64,000 bases of DNA from Ampelocalamus luodianensis (taxonomy: Eukaryota; Streptophyta; Magnoliopsida; Poales; Poaceae). The notes under the pieces are model-generated. The model made no database searches, had not been told where the DNA came from, and saw only the letters and a program-made list of their open reading frames with translations. Location: contig CM070638.1 of NCBI GenBank assembly GCA_036346255.1, positions 35,340,394-35,404,393 of the forward strand, given 5' to 3'. Position numbers and translations under genes: made by a program. This document shows positions 1 through 11,570 of this stretch, piece after piece (the stretch's first letter is position 1; every line of letters starts with the position of its first letter).

Positions 1-612
1 GCCGAGGGCGTGCATGGACTGGCTTGAATCAAGGGGTATACAGAAAGAAGCAGCAGCACAGAGGAGATCCAGCAAGGAATGAGGAAGAAGGGAGGAGGAG
101 AGGAAGGAGGAAGGAGGAAATTAGGGCTTGACGATTCATTCTTGTTCGTCATCCAAAATCCGTGGTTAATGACCTAGTTAACCTTTTTTTGATCTCGGGT
201 TGATGTTTATTTAAGGTTTAGATTGGTTTGGTCATGAGAATTGGACGTTTTGAGATACCCTAGTTCAATTACTTGTTCTGCAGAACCATGAGGGGCAATT
301 TTAGGGTATATCCGTCCGGATTCATGACTTTTCCATATTAGATAAGTTGTGGATAATTTCGTAAGATTTTTAGAGAGTACAAGATCACTATATTTGGATA
401 AGAGGTTGAAAAGGTATGACCTCGATAGTACAGTTGTCTAGAACTCTGTCGTCACTAACAAAAGTTGTGTAGATTACTTTATTACATGCAGTAGATGGTA
501 GAATTAAGTTGTAATCATACCTAAGTTTAGCTAGATAATTCTCTGTAGTTTCCATAAGTTGTATGGTATACTATTTTCTAAGTTGTATAAAAATAGATAT
601 AAAATGGTAGAA
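1..612. other. Unassigned sequence, no gene recognised
   Basis: I see no convincing gene or element here. Positions about 45-120 are purine-rich (AGGA/GGAGG runs); the rest is AT-rich with no long frame. It lies downstream (minus strand) of the NPF pseudogene and could be decayed 3' sequence of that gene. Nothing in it resembles the transporter's C-terminal membrane segments. Confidence 0.4.
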
Positions 613-835
613 TTAAATCGTCGGGGATACGTTGATTGCGCCGAGCTTCATGTTCATGGTGTTGCCTTGCTGGACAGTGAAGGTCAGGATTATGGACACA
701 GGCATGTAGCCAAGTGCAGATGTTATGAAGATTGGAATCATACGAATAATAATCTTGGTGTCTTCTACTTGGGTTACAGAGCAAAGCGACCATGCTCCTC
801 TCACTCCGTTGTCTATTGCAGCTTTGTGAAGGCAC
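613..835 (-). pseudogene. NPF (NRT1/PTR) transporter pseudogene, 3'-most recognisable exon
   Basis: The minus-strand translation carries hallmarks of the proton-coupled NRT1/PTR family (nitrate, peptide and hormone transporters of plant membranes): an AAIDNG-like stretch, WSLC(S/T)VTQVEDTK, then a hydrophobic segment ending TFTVQQGNTMN and KLGAINVSP. In intact members this follows the large central cytosolic loop. The exon opens after a good acceptor (CTTTTAG then GTGCC; border at 835/836) and is continuous with the exon at 921-1043 across a short 85-bp GT-AG intron. The frame runs into a stop at 613-615, and the following membrane helices are not recognisable, so the gene is broken here. Family assignment is from remembered motifs; the NPF subclade cannot be given. 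Confidence 0.8.
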
Positions 836-920
836 CTAAAAGATGAAATGATTCACATACATGTAATCTATCATGTTTTAGAGTGATAGCAAACCATGTT
901 TCAGTTTAATTTGGACTTAC
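836..920 (-). other. Short intron of the NPF pseudogene
   Basis: An 85-bp interval on the minus strand begins GTAAGTCC and ends CTTTTAG. It separates two segments that are adjacent in NPF proteins (LHRTEGL... and ...KAAIDNG), which supports it as a genuine intron retained by the relic. Confidence 0.75.
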
Positions 921-1043
921 TTTAAGCCTTCTGTCCTATGGAGCACCTCAAGACCTTTCGCATCATCATTCGTGATCTGATTCAATTCGTCAGGGTTCCC
1001 CGGTAATTGAAGTTTTCTTTTTCTTGTATGCTACCACAAGAAC
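921..1043 (-). pseudogene. NPF pseudogene, central-loop exon with a frameshift
   Basis: The minus-strand exon starts after a TTCAG acceptor and ends at a GTAAGT donor. It encodes the start of the NPF cytosolic loop: VLVVAYKKK, then after a one-base shift LQLPGNPDELNQI and GLEVLHRTEGL, matching the basic stretch and the (D/N)P(D/E)EL...LHRTEG pattern of the family. The shift falls in the A-rich run at about 1019-1028; one A fewer would keep the frame open, so it is either a disabling mutation or a base-call error. The exon joins the 2705-2826 exon across an intron that now contains a LINE. Confidence 0.75.
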
Positions 1044-1124
1044 CTGAATAGAGAATCCGCGCGCATTAGTAAGATTAAAAATTTCACAAAGAATTTCCAT
1101 GTGCAGACTCTATTTGATAAAAAT

Positions 1125-1135
1125 AAAACAATTTG
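1125..1135. repeat. LINE target-site duplication, left copy
   Basis: AAAACAATTTG, repeated at 2549-2559 after the LINE's A tract. The exact length is ambiguous by a few A residues because it abuts the tail. Confidence 0.75.
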
Positions 1136-2548
1136 TCTAGGGGCAGATTAATTTTGGTTAATAGTTGTTTAAGTAGCCTTCCCACTTACACAATAGGCTT
1201 CTATAGATTGAATGAGGAGGTGCACAGACGCATGGATACTATCAGATCTAGATTTTTTTAGAGGGAGGCTAGTGACAATTTCAAGTATCATATGGTGAAA
1301 TGGGATGCTGTCTGTAGACCTAAAGATTTTGGGGGTTAGGGTGATTAACACTAGGATCATGAATGATTGTCTTATTGCTAAATGGATCTGGAGAATTAAT
1401 GCATCAAGTAATGAGCTTTGGTTTAGAATCTTAAAAGCCAAATATTTCCCTAGGGGTGCTTTTAGATATGCTAATTGTATTAGAGGTTCTCAGTTATGGA
1501 AACAGGTGTTGAAAGTTAAAACTTTGTTTTACTGGGGTGCTAAATATAAGCTTGGTAGTGGACAAAATGTCTCTTTTTGGGGTGATGTTTGGGCTGGAGA
1601 GTGTCCTTTTAAAGTCATTTTTAAGAATCTGTTTAATATTTGTCAATCCTCCGACATGAGCGTAGCTGAGGGCCTGGTTGATGATTGTTGGAACATTACT
1701 TTCAAAAGAGGTTTTGGGGGAGAGGAAGCAATGCAGTGGGAGAATTTTAAAAAGTTGATAACTGAAGTAGAACTTGATAATAATCTGGACAGAGTTGTGT
1801 GGTGTTTTGAAAAAACTGGTATGTTCATAGTGAAATCGTTATATAGATAGATGGGCTTCAGGGGGTGGTTTGTAGGAAAATAAAAAAGTTATGGAAGAGC
1901 AATATTCCTTTAAAAGTTAAATTTTTTTTGTGGCAGTGCTATAATAACAAAGTTCAAACTTTGGAACAACTTAGCAAAAGGGGGTGGACAGGGGGGATGC
2001 ACTGTATTTTTTGTGGAGATATTGAGAGTATTGACCATATATTGTTCTCTTGCATTCTGGCAAGGTTCTTTTGGCTTAGGGATCAAAGAGGTGCTCAATT
2101 GGGAGCGTGCTCCAGAATCTGTTGATGATTTTCAATTGAATTGGTTAGATAGGAAGGGGGCTACTGATTACAATATTATTTTGTTTAGTTTTGCTGCTAC
2201 GGCTTGGAATCTCTGGAAAGTTAGAAACAGAATGGCGTTTGAGGGGGTTTTTCCTCGGCAACCTTTGGATGTGATTTTCAAATTTTTATCTTGTTTGCAG
2301 TATTGGCGAGTTCTCATCTCCGGGGCTGAGCGTAGCCAGCTGGAGGACTTCCTGAAAGCTACTGAAGATTGGTCTAAATGCTTTTGTAAATCGGTGAATC
2401 CGATTTGTAGTCATGTAATCTCTTAGTGTGGCTGTCTCTTTTCCTGTCTTTGCTTGAATTGTAAACTGGTGCTCCTAGTGGATTGGTTTCTTTCTTTTGT
2501 TTGAACTCTTATATGCTTTCTATAAAAGCTGGTTCACCTTTTTTTAAA
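1136..2548 (+). mobile_element. 5'-truncated L1-type LINE fragment in the NPF intron
   Basis: Coding remnants in shifting frames correspond to the C-terminal half of a plant L1 ORF2: a WxxxCRPKDFGG-like stretch near 1290-1330, MNDCLIAKWIWRI near 1360-1395, and a zf-RVT domain at about 1880-2080 (LWKSNIPLKVKFFLWQ, then CIFCG...DHILFSC, a CxxC-H-C pattern). Endonuclease and RT domains are absent, as expected of 5' truncation during target-primed reverse transcription. The fragment ends in a short A tract and is flanked by an 11-bp direct repeat, AAAACAATTTG, at 1125-1135 and 2549-2559. It is antisense to the host gene relic. Several stops show it is dead. Confidence 0.85.
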
Positions 2549-2559
2549 AAAACAATTTG
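2549..2559. repeat. LINE target-site duplication, right copy
   Basis: AAAACAATTTG immediately after the A-rich LINE tail; identical to 1125-1135. Confidence 0.75.
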
Positions 2560-2704
2560 AGCATTTCCAAGTCTGACATACTTATTTGTACATGGGGGGA
2601 ATGAAAGTAAACCAAAGTGACAAATTATAATATTTCAGAATGCAAATTCCAAATGTTAAAACATGAAAGTACATTTGTAGGGCATTCGCCCATGAATTTC
2701 TTAC

Positions 2705-2826
2705 CAGAAAAATCCTTGTGATGGGGCTTCTAGTTCGCACCTGGTGCCAGTAAAATGGGAAACCAACCTCCCAAATCACCAGCCTCAGCAGCACAATCGC
2801 TGCGCAGACGGCGAAGCCGACGCTCC
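2705..2826 (-). pseudogene. NPF pseudogene, exon part downstream of the nested insertion
   Basis: On the minus strand this encodes SVGFAVCAAIVLL...GFPFYWHQV...SPITRIFL, the NPF transmembrane helix and GFPFY...SP(I/L)TRI motif that precede the central loop. It ends at a GTAAGAA donor (2704). Its 5' edge at 2826 is not a splice site: it is cut by the LTR that starts at 2827. The reading resumes at 22490 on the far side of the insertion, where the preceding family motif (FIVWVDNTKGW) is found; removing the insertion with one 5-bp target copy gives an uninterrupted frame across the junction. Confidence 0.85.
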
Positions 2827-3533
2827 TGTTGGTGATATGCCCTAGAGGCAATTATAGAGATGATTGTATCACGTCTATGTTTATGAGTTATTGAATAAAT
2901 ATTATTCTGTTCCTTGAATGAATCATCAGTTATATAGATCAACGAGTATGTGACTTGTTGTTGAAGCTCTTTAATTTATATGATGTCATACTAAATGTAT
3001 CTCTAGTCAGATATCACTGGTCGGAACACCAATGACTCTACGACCAGCACAGGTATTGATTGATAACTATGTTTCACCGGTTATTGATATAGGGATATCG
3101 AATCAATAATGTGAACACATGTCAGAGAACATAGGATTGGATAGACCCACCTTGAGACACTATTGAGATTGATATGATTCTATGTGTCATTAGTTGGTCT
3201 CAAGCAATGATGATATATAATCCTTAGACCTGAGATCAACATGGTTTGCTATATGTGCAATAGCACTCTTAGGGGTTGCCAAATGCTACTCGTAACTAGG
3301 TAGTTATAAAGGTAGCTTTCGGAAATGCTATGAAACATGCGGAGGGATGTGACTGGTCGGATATGAGATTTGCCCCTCCTAACATAATAGGAGAGATATT
3401 TCTGGACCCCTCGAAGTAGTCGGATAAATAAAATGCATGGCCATGCCACTAGTGGTCGAAGAGTTCGACCACATAAGGTTATCCGATACTCGATCAAGAA
3501 AGTATTGAAAAGTCTATGGATGACATATTATCT
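2827..3533 (+). mobile_element. Copia solo LTR, left part (U3)
   Basis: It begins TGTTGGTGATATGCCCTAG, a start characteristic of a large grass Ty1/copia LTR family. It runs to 3533, where the CRM-like gypsy element interrupts it; the rest is at 21582-22489. Together they make an LTR of about 1.6 kb with TG...CA ends and no internal region, so it is read as a solo LTR left by LTR-LTR recombination. The left target copy is GCTCC (2822-2826), the right is GTCCC (22490-22494): an imperfect 5-bp duplication. Confidence 0.8.
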
Positions 3534-4378
3534 TGATGTGAGTGTTGGCCCAATATTCCGAAAGGTACTGATACGTCGATTGTGGAGAATACGACGTTGA
3601 TGATCCAATGGCTCCGACCCGAACAGATCGAACCCCTCGCAATCACTACACCACTGCTCCATTGGTTATCAACCGTGCCGAACGCGGTTGACCTCGCCAA
3701 GAAAGTTATCTCCTGCAAGCGAATTGAGAACACAAGCAAGAGAGTAGAAGATGCAATCTATATTGCGAATAATAATGAAGTTCACAGAGTGGGGTTCCTC
3801 AAACCGAACAAACGGCGAAACTGCAAAGTGACAGAATAATCTAAGAAAAACCCAAATTGGACTAAAGAGTGACGGCTCCTATATGAGGAGGGCGACTAGG
3901 AGGCGGAAACCCTAGGCGAGGCACTGTTCACGCGGCCATGTTACTGTTCACATGAACAGTAACAGACCCCCGAGGGTGGCTGTTCCACATATGGGCCATA
4001 TGGGCCAAGTCAGCCCATAGGACTCGGATACAAGCTTTGTTGGCTAAAGAAAAGGTGATGCAGCACCAAATAAAGGGTGGCCGAAGCTCCTTGAGTTGGA
4101 GGCCACAAATTCTTCATCTCCTTTGGCCATTGTTATTGCCTTCTCCTTCCTTGATGCATATCATCAACTCCTTGCTGTCCCGTCCTAAATTCCTAAGCAC
4201 AAGCAAATCATCTCTATTAGGCAGCATCATAGAGTTCTTAAATAATACACTCAGCCCTAGAAACGAATTTACCTGATAATTGAGTTGACGAGCACGTGCC
4301 CGAGTAATTGGACCTTGCATATCATTCATGGCAGTAGCAAGAGGAGTGTTCATATCAATAGAAGTGATGTCCTCATCA
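3534..4378 (-). repeat. 3' LTR of the CRM-like element
   Basis: On the plus strand it begins TGATGTGAGTGTTGG and ends GTCCTCATCA, matching 20738-21581 apart from scattered substitutions and indels. The pol reading frame enters from the right and ends inside the LTR at 4114. The minus-strand sequence just outside it (GAAGGGAAGGA) is the purine-rich stretch expected of the polypurine tract. Confidence 0.85.
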
Positions 4379-5760
4379 TCCTTCCCTTCATGAATTGGAG
4401 TCGTCCTCGACTCAAGCTCATCCTCCGTGCCGAAGAATGGTCGCAGATCTGTAATGTTAAAGGTGGGGCTAACCCCAAAATCTGCAGGCAAGTCTAACTT
4501 ATATGCATTATCATTAATACGTTCAAGCACTTTAAAAGGACCATCTGCACGAGGCACGAGTTTAGACTTTCTCACTTCAGGGAATCGCTCTTTTCGCAAG
4601 TGTAACCAGACAAGATCACCAGGTTCAAAAGTAGCATGCTTGCGTCCCTAGCTACCAGCAAATTTATATTTAGCATTCATAGGCTCAATGTTCTCTTTAG
4701 TTGTCTCATGCATCTTAAGTATCAAATCAGCACGTTGTTGAGCATCAAGATTTACTTTCTAAAAAGCTGGAAGAGGCAACAAGTCGATAGGTGCACGAGG
4801 GATGAAACCATAAACAATCTCAAAAGGGCACTTCTTTGTGGTAGAATGCAACGAGCGATTATAAGCAAATTCCACATGGGGCAAACATTCCTCCCATATT
4901 TTTAAGTTCTTTTTAAGCACAGCCTAAGCATAGTAGACAAAGTTCTATTGACTACCTCAGTTTGTCCATCGGTTTGGGGATGACAAGTAGTGAAAAATAA
5001 CAGCTTAGTCCCCAACTTAGCCCACAAAGTTCTCCAAAAATGACTAAGAAATTTAGCATCACGATCGGAAACTATCGTATTCGGAATACTATGCAAACGA
5101 ACAATTTTTTTAAAGAACAAATCAGCAACATTTGTAGCATCATCACTTTTATGACATGGTATAAAATGAGCCATCTTAGAGAATCTATCCATGACAACAA
5201 AAATACTATCCCTCCCCTTCTTTGTTCTAAGCAGACCTAAAACAAAGTCCATAGAAATATCTTTCCAAGGTGTGTTTGGAACAGGAAGAGGCATATATAA
5301 ACCATGAGGATTAAGTCGTGACTTAGCTTTTTGGCACGTGGTGCAGCGGGCAATGAAGCGTTCGATGTTTTGCCTCATCTTTGGCCAATAAAAGTGGTGG
5401 GTCAAAATGTCCTTGGTCTTCTTCATGCCGAAGTGACCCATTAATCCTCCTCCATGCGCCTCTTGTAATAACAAAAGACGAACGGAGCTAGCTGGAATGC
5501 ATAGCTTGTTAGCACGGTACAAGAACCCATCATGCACTACAAATTTATTCCAACCCTTTCCCTCTTGACAATTGAGCAACAAATCTTTAAAATCAGCATC
5601 ATGCACATATTGCTCCTTTATTGTCTCTAACCCAAAGATTTTGAAGTCAAGTTGTGAAAGCATGGAATATCTCCTAGACAATGCATCATCTATTACATTT
5701 TCTTTGCCATTTTTATGTTTAATGTCATAAGGAAAAGACTCAATAACACACGCCAAAGTA
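4114..5760 (-). pseudogene. Gypsy integrase and pol C-terminus, decayed
   Basis: Read on the minus strand from about 5760: the RNase H C-terminus (GKENVIDDALSRR), the HHCC zinc finger (GHFGMKKT...HFYWPKMR...CTTCQKAKS), then the DD(E) core (WKDISMDFVLG; IVSDRDAKF; HPQTDGQTEVVNR) up to a stop near 4902. After frame breaks (about 4600-4900) comes the C-terminal domain (LVPRADGPFKVLERINDNAYKLDLP as separate motifs) and a tail with GPITRARARQLN that extends about 260 bp into the LTR and stops at 4114. Integrase inserts the cDNA copy into chromosomes; in CRM elements this tail is the targeting region (family knowledge). Multiple stops mean it is non-functional. Confidence 0.85.
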
Positions 5761-5766
5761 CTAAGT

Positions 5767-8331
5767 CAAGAGAGGTCCATTCCCTCTAGTGTGGTGAGCA
5801 CACACAAAATGCCTGGATAACAGGTACTTACAAGATGTTCGGTCCTTAATTGACTCGGGCACCATTCCAATCACACCCAAAAGATCACACCATCTTACCA
5901 TTGTGCCCAAGTCCAAATTATTTTGCTTTTTAGTTTTAGTTTTGCAATTTAGACATAGCACAAGGCTCAAATATATAGATTATAACAGTTTTTGTGATCA
6001 AGGTTATCGACAAGTCGATAACCGCCCATTTCTACCGATAGCTAAGCATGGCTAAGCAGCAAACTCGTAAACTACTAAGTGATAAGGGTACATCCAACGA
6101 ACCCAAAATCACAGCAAGATAAACCTAGGCTCAGTAATAAAGGATAAACATTTGCCTACTAGTAATGCATCTACTGGGTCAACTATCGACAATAGTTAAA
6201 ACAACATAGTAATGCATACATAGAATTTGCAAACAATATATTAGAATTTGATAATAGTAGGAACAATATGATCAAATGATGCTACATCTACTTACCTTGC
6301 TGGACTGCAGGATCTGATGGCTGCGGCTCAGATTCAATATAAAGATTATCTTCGGAAGCTAACGGGAAAAGGCGATAAGCAAAATAAGAACGAAGAACAA
6401 CAAATAAACTCCAACAGCAAAAGACATCCAAATCTAATAAAATTTATACAACAGCTAGGGGGATTTTACACAATTTTAGGAACAAGAATCATGCAATTTG
6501 GATTTAGTATGCAAAAGTTACAACCAAAATACACTTTCTCAGCCTATAAAATCAACTAAATTAATTACAGGTAATGTTCATAGGGAAAATTTCTAGAATG
6601 ATCTAAGGTCTAAAATTTTTATGACAGGTAGATTATGACATCCTAATGACAGCAAAGTTGAGTTTACTAAAATTGGAGTTATAACGATTTACTTATGGTT
6701 TTTCTAAGTTGTAAACCTAATGCAAGTCATTTTACAGAAATATAACCATGTTCAAATCCTATTTTATATTAAAGTATACTAACAGAGGAATCTAACAAAA
6801 TTGATTTTGCACAAATTGGAATTATACAAAGAAAGATATGCATTTTACAAGTTTTAAATCTATTTTTGGGATAATCAAGATTGGCAGAAATCAAATTATT
6901 TTGGTTACATAATTTTCTGTTACTGAAATATGCTTAAGTGCATTTTTATATTAAATTTTAGTGACAAAAGAATTTATTACAGTTGGAAACAACTAAAAAG
7001 GAGTTAACATGAATTAGTTAAGAGTTTTTAAAGCATTAATACAATTTTCAGTTGAAACATAAATGCTTACAGAAATAAAATCAAACTCAACGGAAATAAA
7101 GTGACGTGGGCGCATGAGAGCGTTCGATCTAAAATCCTACGGCCCACACACGCTCGGAATAGCTTTTGATGTGCTAGGCTCCAAGAATGAATAAGGAGCT
7201 TGGGAACGGTGTAAAGGAACACCAGGAGGGTCTTGGGGAGCTTAAATAGCTAGAGGATTAGGGTTTGGCCCAAAAGGAGCCTCTCGGGTGACAAAAGCTC
7301 ATGGCTCAAGATGTGGCCGAAAAGAAGAATTGATGGGGGTGTAGATGGTGGAGTCGGGTAATGGCATGGCCGAAAACACCCCACAATCCCTCAGTGTCGG
7401 TTAGGAGTGGCTTTAGGGGAGCAAGATTGGACAACGCCATGCCCTGCGCTATTCACACACGGCTGGAGGTTGAAGATGACCAGAGAAAAAGCTCGAGCAA
7501 CTTTGGACCCTTGGATTTTGATCGGGCGGTTGATATCGCGCCACGCCTCTGAGGTTTAAAATGATGGAAGAGATCGGGAGCCCTTAGATTAGAAATGAAC
7601 GGCTCAGATTTCTCGAAACTCCTGAGGTTTAAATACAACGGAGGGGATTGTGGGCGTTGGATTTTAATCCAACGGCTCAGATTCAAACAAAACAACCGGA
7701 AGTCCGAATGTCTCCTGCGACGAGGACGGTCCGATTTTGATCCAACAGCTGAGATTGAAAGCGTGCTTTTAAAAGGAAGCCCGGTGTAGTTAGTTGACTG
7801 GACCAAGACAAGTGGCTTGAGCCCGAGTCTGACGCGAACCCAAGGAACAGTGAAAACAGGTTTTTGGTTTTAAGTTGAGCTGGGACTTTGAGGATTTATT
7901 TGAGATAGCAAAACAGTGCCAACAATTATGAAATTTTTACTGGAGCTTTCTAACCCAGATATTAACCTTGTATAAAATTTTCAGAGGTTTTTATGCAGGG
8001 CATTATTCTCCAAAAATTCTACAAAGCTCTGGTGTAAAGTTTGACTGAAAGTCAAATAGGTTTGACTGCCTTCTAAAAATATTCAAACAATTTCTAAAAA
8101 TTGTGAAATTTTTCAGAGGGGTCACATACCATCCCAGGAACTTAGGAAAAATACTTCCAAAGGATGATCACAAGATTTGAGATGAATGTTTTTGGAAGAC
8201 AAGGTTTTGGATCAAAAAGACTGGTGACTTGTATTTCCATAATTCTTGTACATGAATTGTTTAGAACATACAGGAAATACATGATGTAAGAAAAGGTTTA
8301 ATTTCTACTCATTTTCTTACATTTGAAACAT
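5767..8331 (-). mobile_element. Candidate solo LTR of a second gypsy-type element
   Basis: About 2.5 kb without coding capacity lies exactly between the protease and integrase segments. The flanks carry the same 5 bp, TAAGT, at 5762-5766 and 8332-8336. Minus-strand reading begins TGTTTCAAATG and has a TATTTAAG promoter-like element near 7242-7250 followed by C/T-rich sequence, as in large gypsy LTRs; the other end reads TCTTG rather than a canonical CA. It contains paired Leu-like TTTGACT repeats near 8035-8070. Simple solo-LTR insertion does not explain why RT is missing, so either RT was lost earlier or this block came in by template switching. Boundaries are moderately supported. Confidence 0.45.
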
Positions 8332-8990
8332 AAGTCCGAAATTGGGATGTTATATATATCGTCAAGTGAAAATAAAGCGTCTTTGCATATCAAAGCATAA
8401 CGTGACATATCATTATCGACAATTTCAGCAAGATCAGATTTGGTTGCAAGCATGACACAACCCTTTAATTTAATTCCCTCAGTCTTAGAACTAGGTGCCA
8501 ACTTCTCTTTCTTAGGTGGGAAAATGTCCTTCACTACTTGCTGATTTTCAGATTCATGTTCATGTCCTTTCGTCTCATTTGCAGTTATCTCTTTTTCACA
8601 TTGCACAATTTCAGCAGATGTCAAAGGTAGTAAAATTATTTTCTTTCCTTTGTGTATAAGAGAGTACTTATTACTTCTACCATGATGAGTTGCATCGGTA
8701 TCAAATTCCCATGGATGACCTAATAAAAGTGAGCAAGCTTGCATAGGCACTACATCAAAATCAGCAACATCATAATAGGAACCAATGGAAAAATGCACCC
8801 TCGCAGATTGTGTTACCTTCACCTTACCGCTGTTATTGAACCACTGAATGTGGTATGGATGAGGATGTGCACGTGTGGTCAAGCCAAGCTTCTTGACCAA
8901 ATCTAAACTCACCAAGCTATTACAACTCTCACGATCAATTATGACACGAACACGACAATTCTTGACGATGAGGAACATCTGAAACAAATT
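8332..8990 (-). pseudogene. Retropepsin (protease) segment of the CRM-like element
   Basis: Minus-strand frame with VRVIIDRESCNSLVS in place of the usual (I/V)DGGSCNN(L) catalytic stretch: the aspartate is present but the D-(S/T)-G triad reads D-R-E, so activity is unlikely. Downstream are VDFDVVPMQ-type and LLLGHPWEFDTDATH (flap/LGRPW-like) motifs and IILLPLT, all standard for chromovirus proteases, followed by a lysine-rich linker. It overlaps the end of gag with a frame change at about 8987. The coding homology stops at ISDL, next to the LTR-like block. Confidence 0.75.
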
Positions 8991-10380
8991 ATGGCGTCTG
9001 TAGCTTCTCCGCTTGCTCCCTTTGAGTGCTCAACACTCGCTGCACAATTATGGTCCTATAAGTCTCTGTAGCAGCAGCACCTAAAATTTCCTCCCCTTCA
9101 CTATGTTCCTCTTGATCATCATCATTACCTGCAAGGTTAGCTGCAAGAGCATATTCATCCTCAACATCACTAGCACTTACATAACCTCCATCTTCTGTCG
9201 CAATATACGTTCGCTGACTTGGACAATCTTTCATGACATGTCCCATCCCTCTGCAATGGTGGCATATAATCCCTGTTGTACTACCTGTGGAAGCAACCGA
9301 TGAAGAGCTCTGCGTTGATGCCTGCACACTAGTAGATTTGCTCATCTCGGGTGCACGTGACGGTGGTGGCAGTGCTGCTGAACGTGCCCTACTCACGGAG
9401 GGGGCAGCAGACCGGAAAGCAGGAGGTGGGGCTGTCTTGGCTTGCCCCGACGTCCATCTCAATGTAGACGTACTTCCAAAGTTACTCCTAGTCCTTTGTT
9501 GTCTTCCTTGCAATTCTTTTTCTGCTAAACAAGCAAGCTGGAATAATCTATTGATATCATTATACTCCTTGTAATCAACTATGTCCTGAATTTCACGCCT
9601 TAAGCCCCCATAAAAGCGAGCCACCTTATCCTTCTCAACCTCAACAACATTACAACGCATCATGCCTATTTGTAATTCTTGGTAATATTCCTCGACAGAT
9701 CTATTACCTTGGTCTAAGCGCTACAATCTCTTACGCATATCACGTTTAAAAGCAGGAGGAACAAATCTAGCACACATAGCTACCTTCAATCTATCCCATG
9801 TATCAGGTGTTAGGCCAGAATTAACTACTTGATTCCACCAAATGATAGGAAAATCTTTAAACTCACTAGTAGCTTGCCTGACTCTATGCACTTCAGGAAC
9901 TAGATGGGCATTATATTTTTGTTCAACTGTCATCTCCCAATCTAGATAAATTTCAGCATCATAAACACCCGCAAAGTATGGTATGGTAAATTTAACTTTA
10001 GCAAATGGATCATTATTAACACGAACATTGTGGTGCTGAAAATTATTACCTCCCATATCGTGATGGTTGTGTTGTAGGCGGTGTCATACACGTGCATCTT
10101 GAGCGTCACGGTTTCGCCTCTCATTATCATCTCCCACCTCAAGATCTTGGGCTGCATCATGTTCCTACTCGCGTCCATTGTTTGGTAGCTGATTCACCAT
10201 TCTTTCAAGGCGTGTGGTGAGCGCTGCAATACTATCGTTGATTGAGCGCTGTAATGCGGTTGTAGTAGCCTGTAGCTTTCTGTCAATGTCCTCATTAATG
10301 GTAGTGAGTTGTTCATCCAAAAGCGTCATGAGTTCTCCTTTAACACACACTCTTTCTCATCAGACGTCTCACCTGCCATG
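8989..10380 (-). pseudogene. Gag of the CRM-like element, in three broken frames
   Basis: The minus-strand start MAGETSDEKE lies at about 10380. It is followed by a coiled-coil-like TTINEDIDRKLQATT region (10350-10165), then the conserved gag core (VKFTIPYFAGVYDAEIYLDW, PIIWWNQ, 10056-9721) and a C-terminal part (9663-8989) with MMRCNVVEVEKDKVARFYGGL, a Ser/Ala-rich linker and a CCHC zinc knuckle CHHCRGMGHVMKDC at about 9248-9207. Gag forms the virus-like particle. At least two frameshifts or stops separate the segments, and a further frame change leads into protease. Confidence 0.85.
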
Positions 10381-11570
10381 GTTAGTAGGAAATAAAAGAC
10401 AACACAAAAGTATTATCCCTATCAACTGCTAAGTAATGGAAGGTGGAATCACACACTGTCAAGCGTCTTACCACACTCTTACAAGTGTTCTTACAAAGCA
10501 TGCAGTAGGTGGTTCAACTGGTGGCTGGTTCGTGATACCGAGTCGAGTGTGGGTACGATTGCAAGAGGGGACCTGTTCTGATCAAGAGTAGGTGGAGCTC
10601 GGAAGGCACAATATGGTAGCAAAAAGATCAGCAATAATCAAATCAGTAATTGCAAGTTGAAAGATTGTTCAAAGTACTCGTCAAAAGTTGCTAATCCTAG
10701 CCTAATCACAGCTAGCTAATCAAAGCCCTAAGTAGAGAAGTATATGTACGCACACGTAACAATCAATGTGACTTGATGCAAGCAAAGTAGAACCTCACAA
10801 CAAGTACTAGGAGAGACGCTAGCCCACTACTCAAACTTCTTTCTAAGGGCACAAGATTATTCGCATGATGTAGAGCACAAAACAGCGATATCGGTAAAAA
10901 TGCGAACAACCCTCTAGATTGAGCAGAAACAACAGCTAGTCTCAACCGATGAAAAGGCAAAGTTTTATATGGCTTATATATACTTGTTTGAAAGGTTTCG
11001 ACAAGATCTACAACTTTCTCAACTGGTCGAACCCCAAATTCCGAAGGGAAAGCCGAAAGAATAGCCAAAAACCGAAAACCGAAAACTTGTGACACGATTT
11101 TAGGGCTAAAGATGGACGATTTTGGGGGTCTTGGAAGGTGACAAGCACTTTGCTTGTTGGATTTTCAGATGCGTGTCGTCAATAGCTTCGAAACGAGCAC
11201 AAAAACGTCGAATTCCTACTTCGTATACAAAAGTTATGCCCGTTTTACTGAAGGTGTGTCGGAAACGGACTCGAATTCGTTTCGGTTTTAACTTCAAACT
11301 GCTATAACTTCTGATCTCGTGGGGCAAACGTGCCAAATTTTTTTGTGGCAGCTTGTGGCTATATAAAAAAGGTCTCCACCAATTTTCACTGATTTTTGTG
11401 CAAGTTTGATGCACTTTCCAATTTTTGGAACAGAGAGACGCTCTTTTCTGTTTTTCTTCTCTCTTTTTCTGTTTTTCTTCTCTTTTTTTCCTTCTATTTT
11501 TTTTCTTCTGGTGAAAACCGAAAACCAACTAGGGTTTGCTGCGGTGGCATGAGACAAAGTGGTAGGGCTA
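10381..11570 (-). other. Leader of the CRM-like element, proximal part
   Basis: Non-coding sequence between gag and the nested element; it continues at 20385-20737 beyond it. Around 11440-11515 a T/C-rich (plus) or A/G-rich (minus) stretch repeats CTTTTTCTGTTTTTCTTCT about twice. I found no convincing gene; the ORFs here are low complexity. Confidence 0.6.

Noticed and set aside
5040..5240. Plus-strand 66-codon frame
   Set aside because: It is antisense to the clear integrase coding region.
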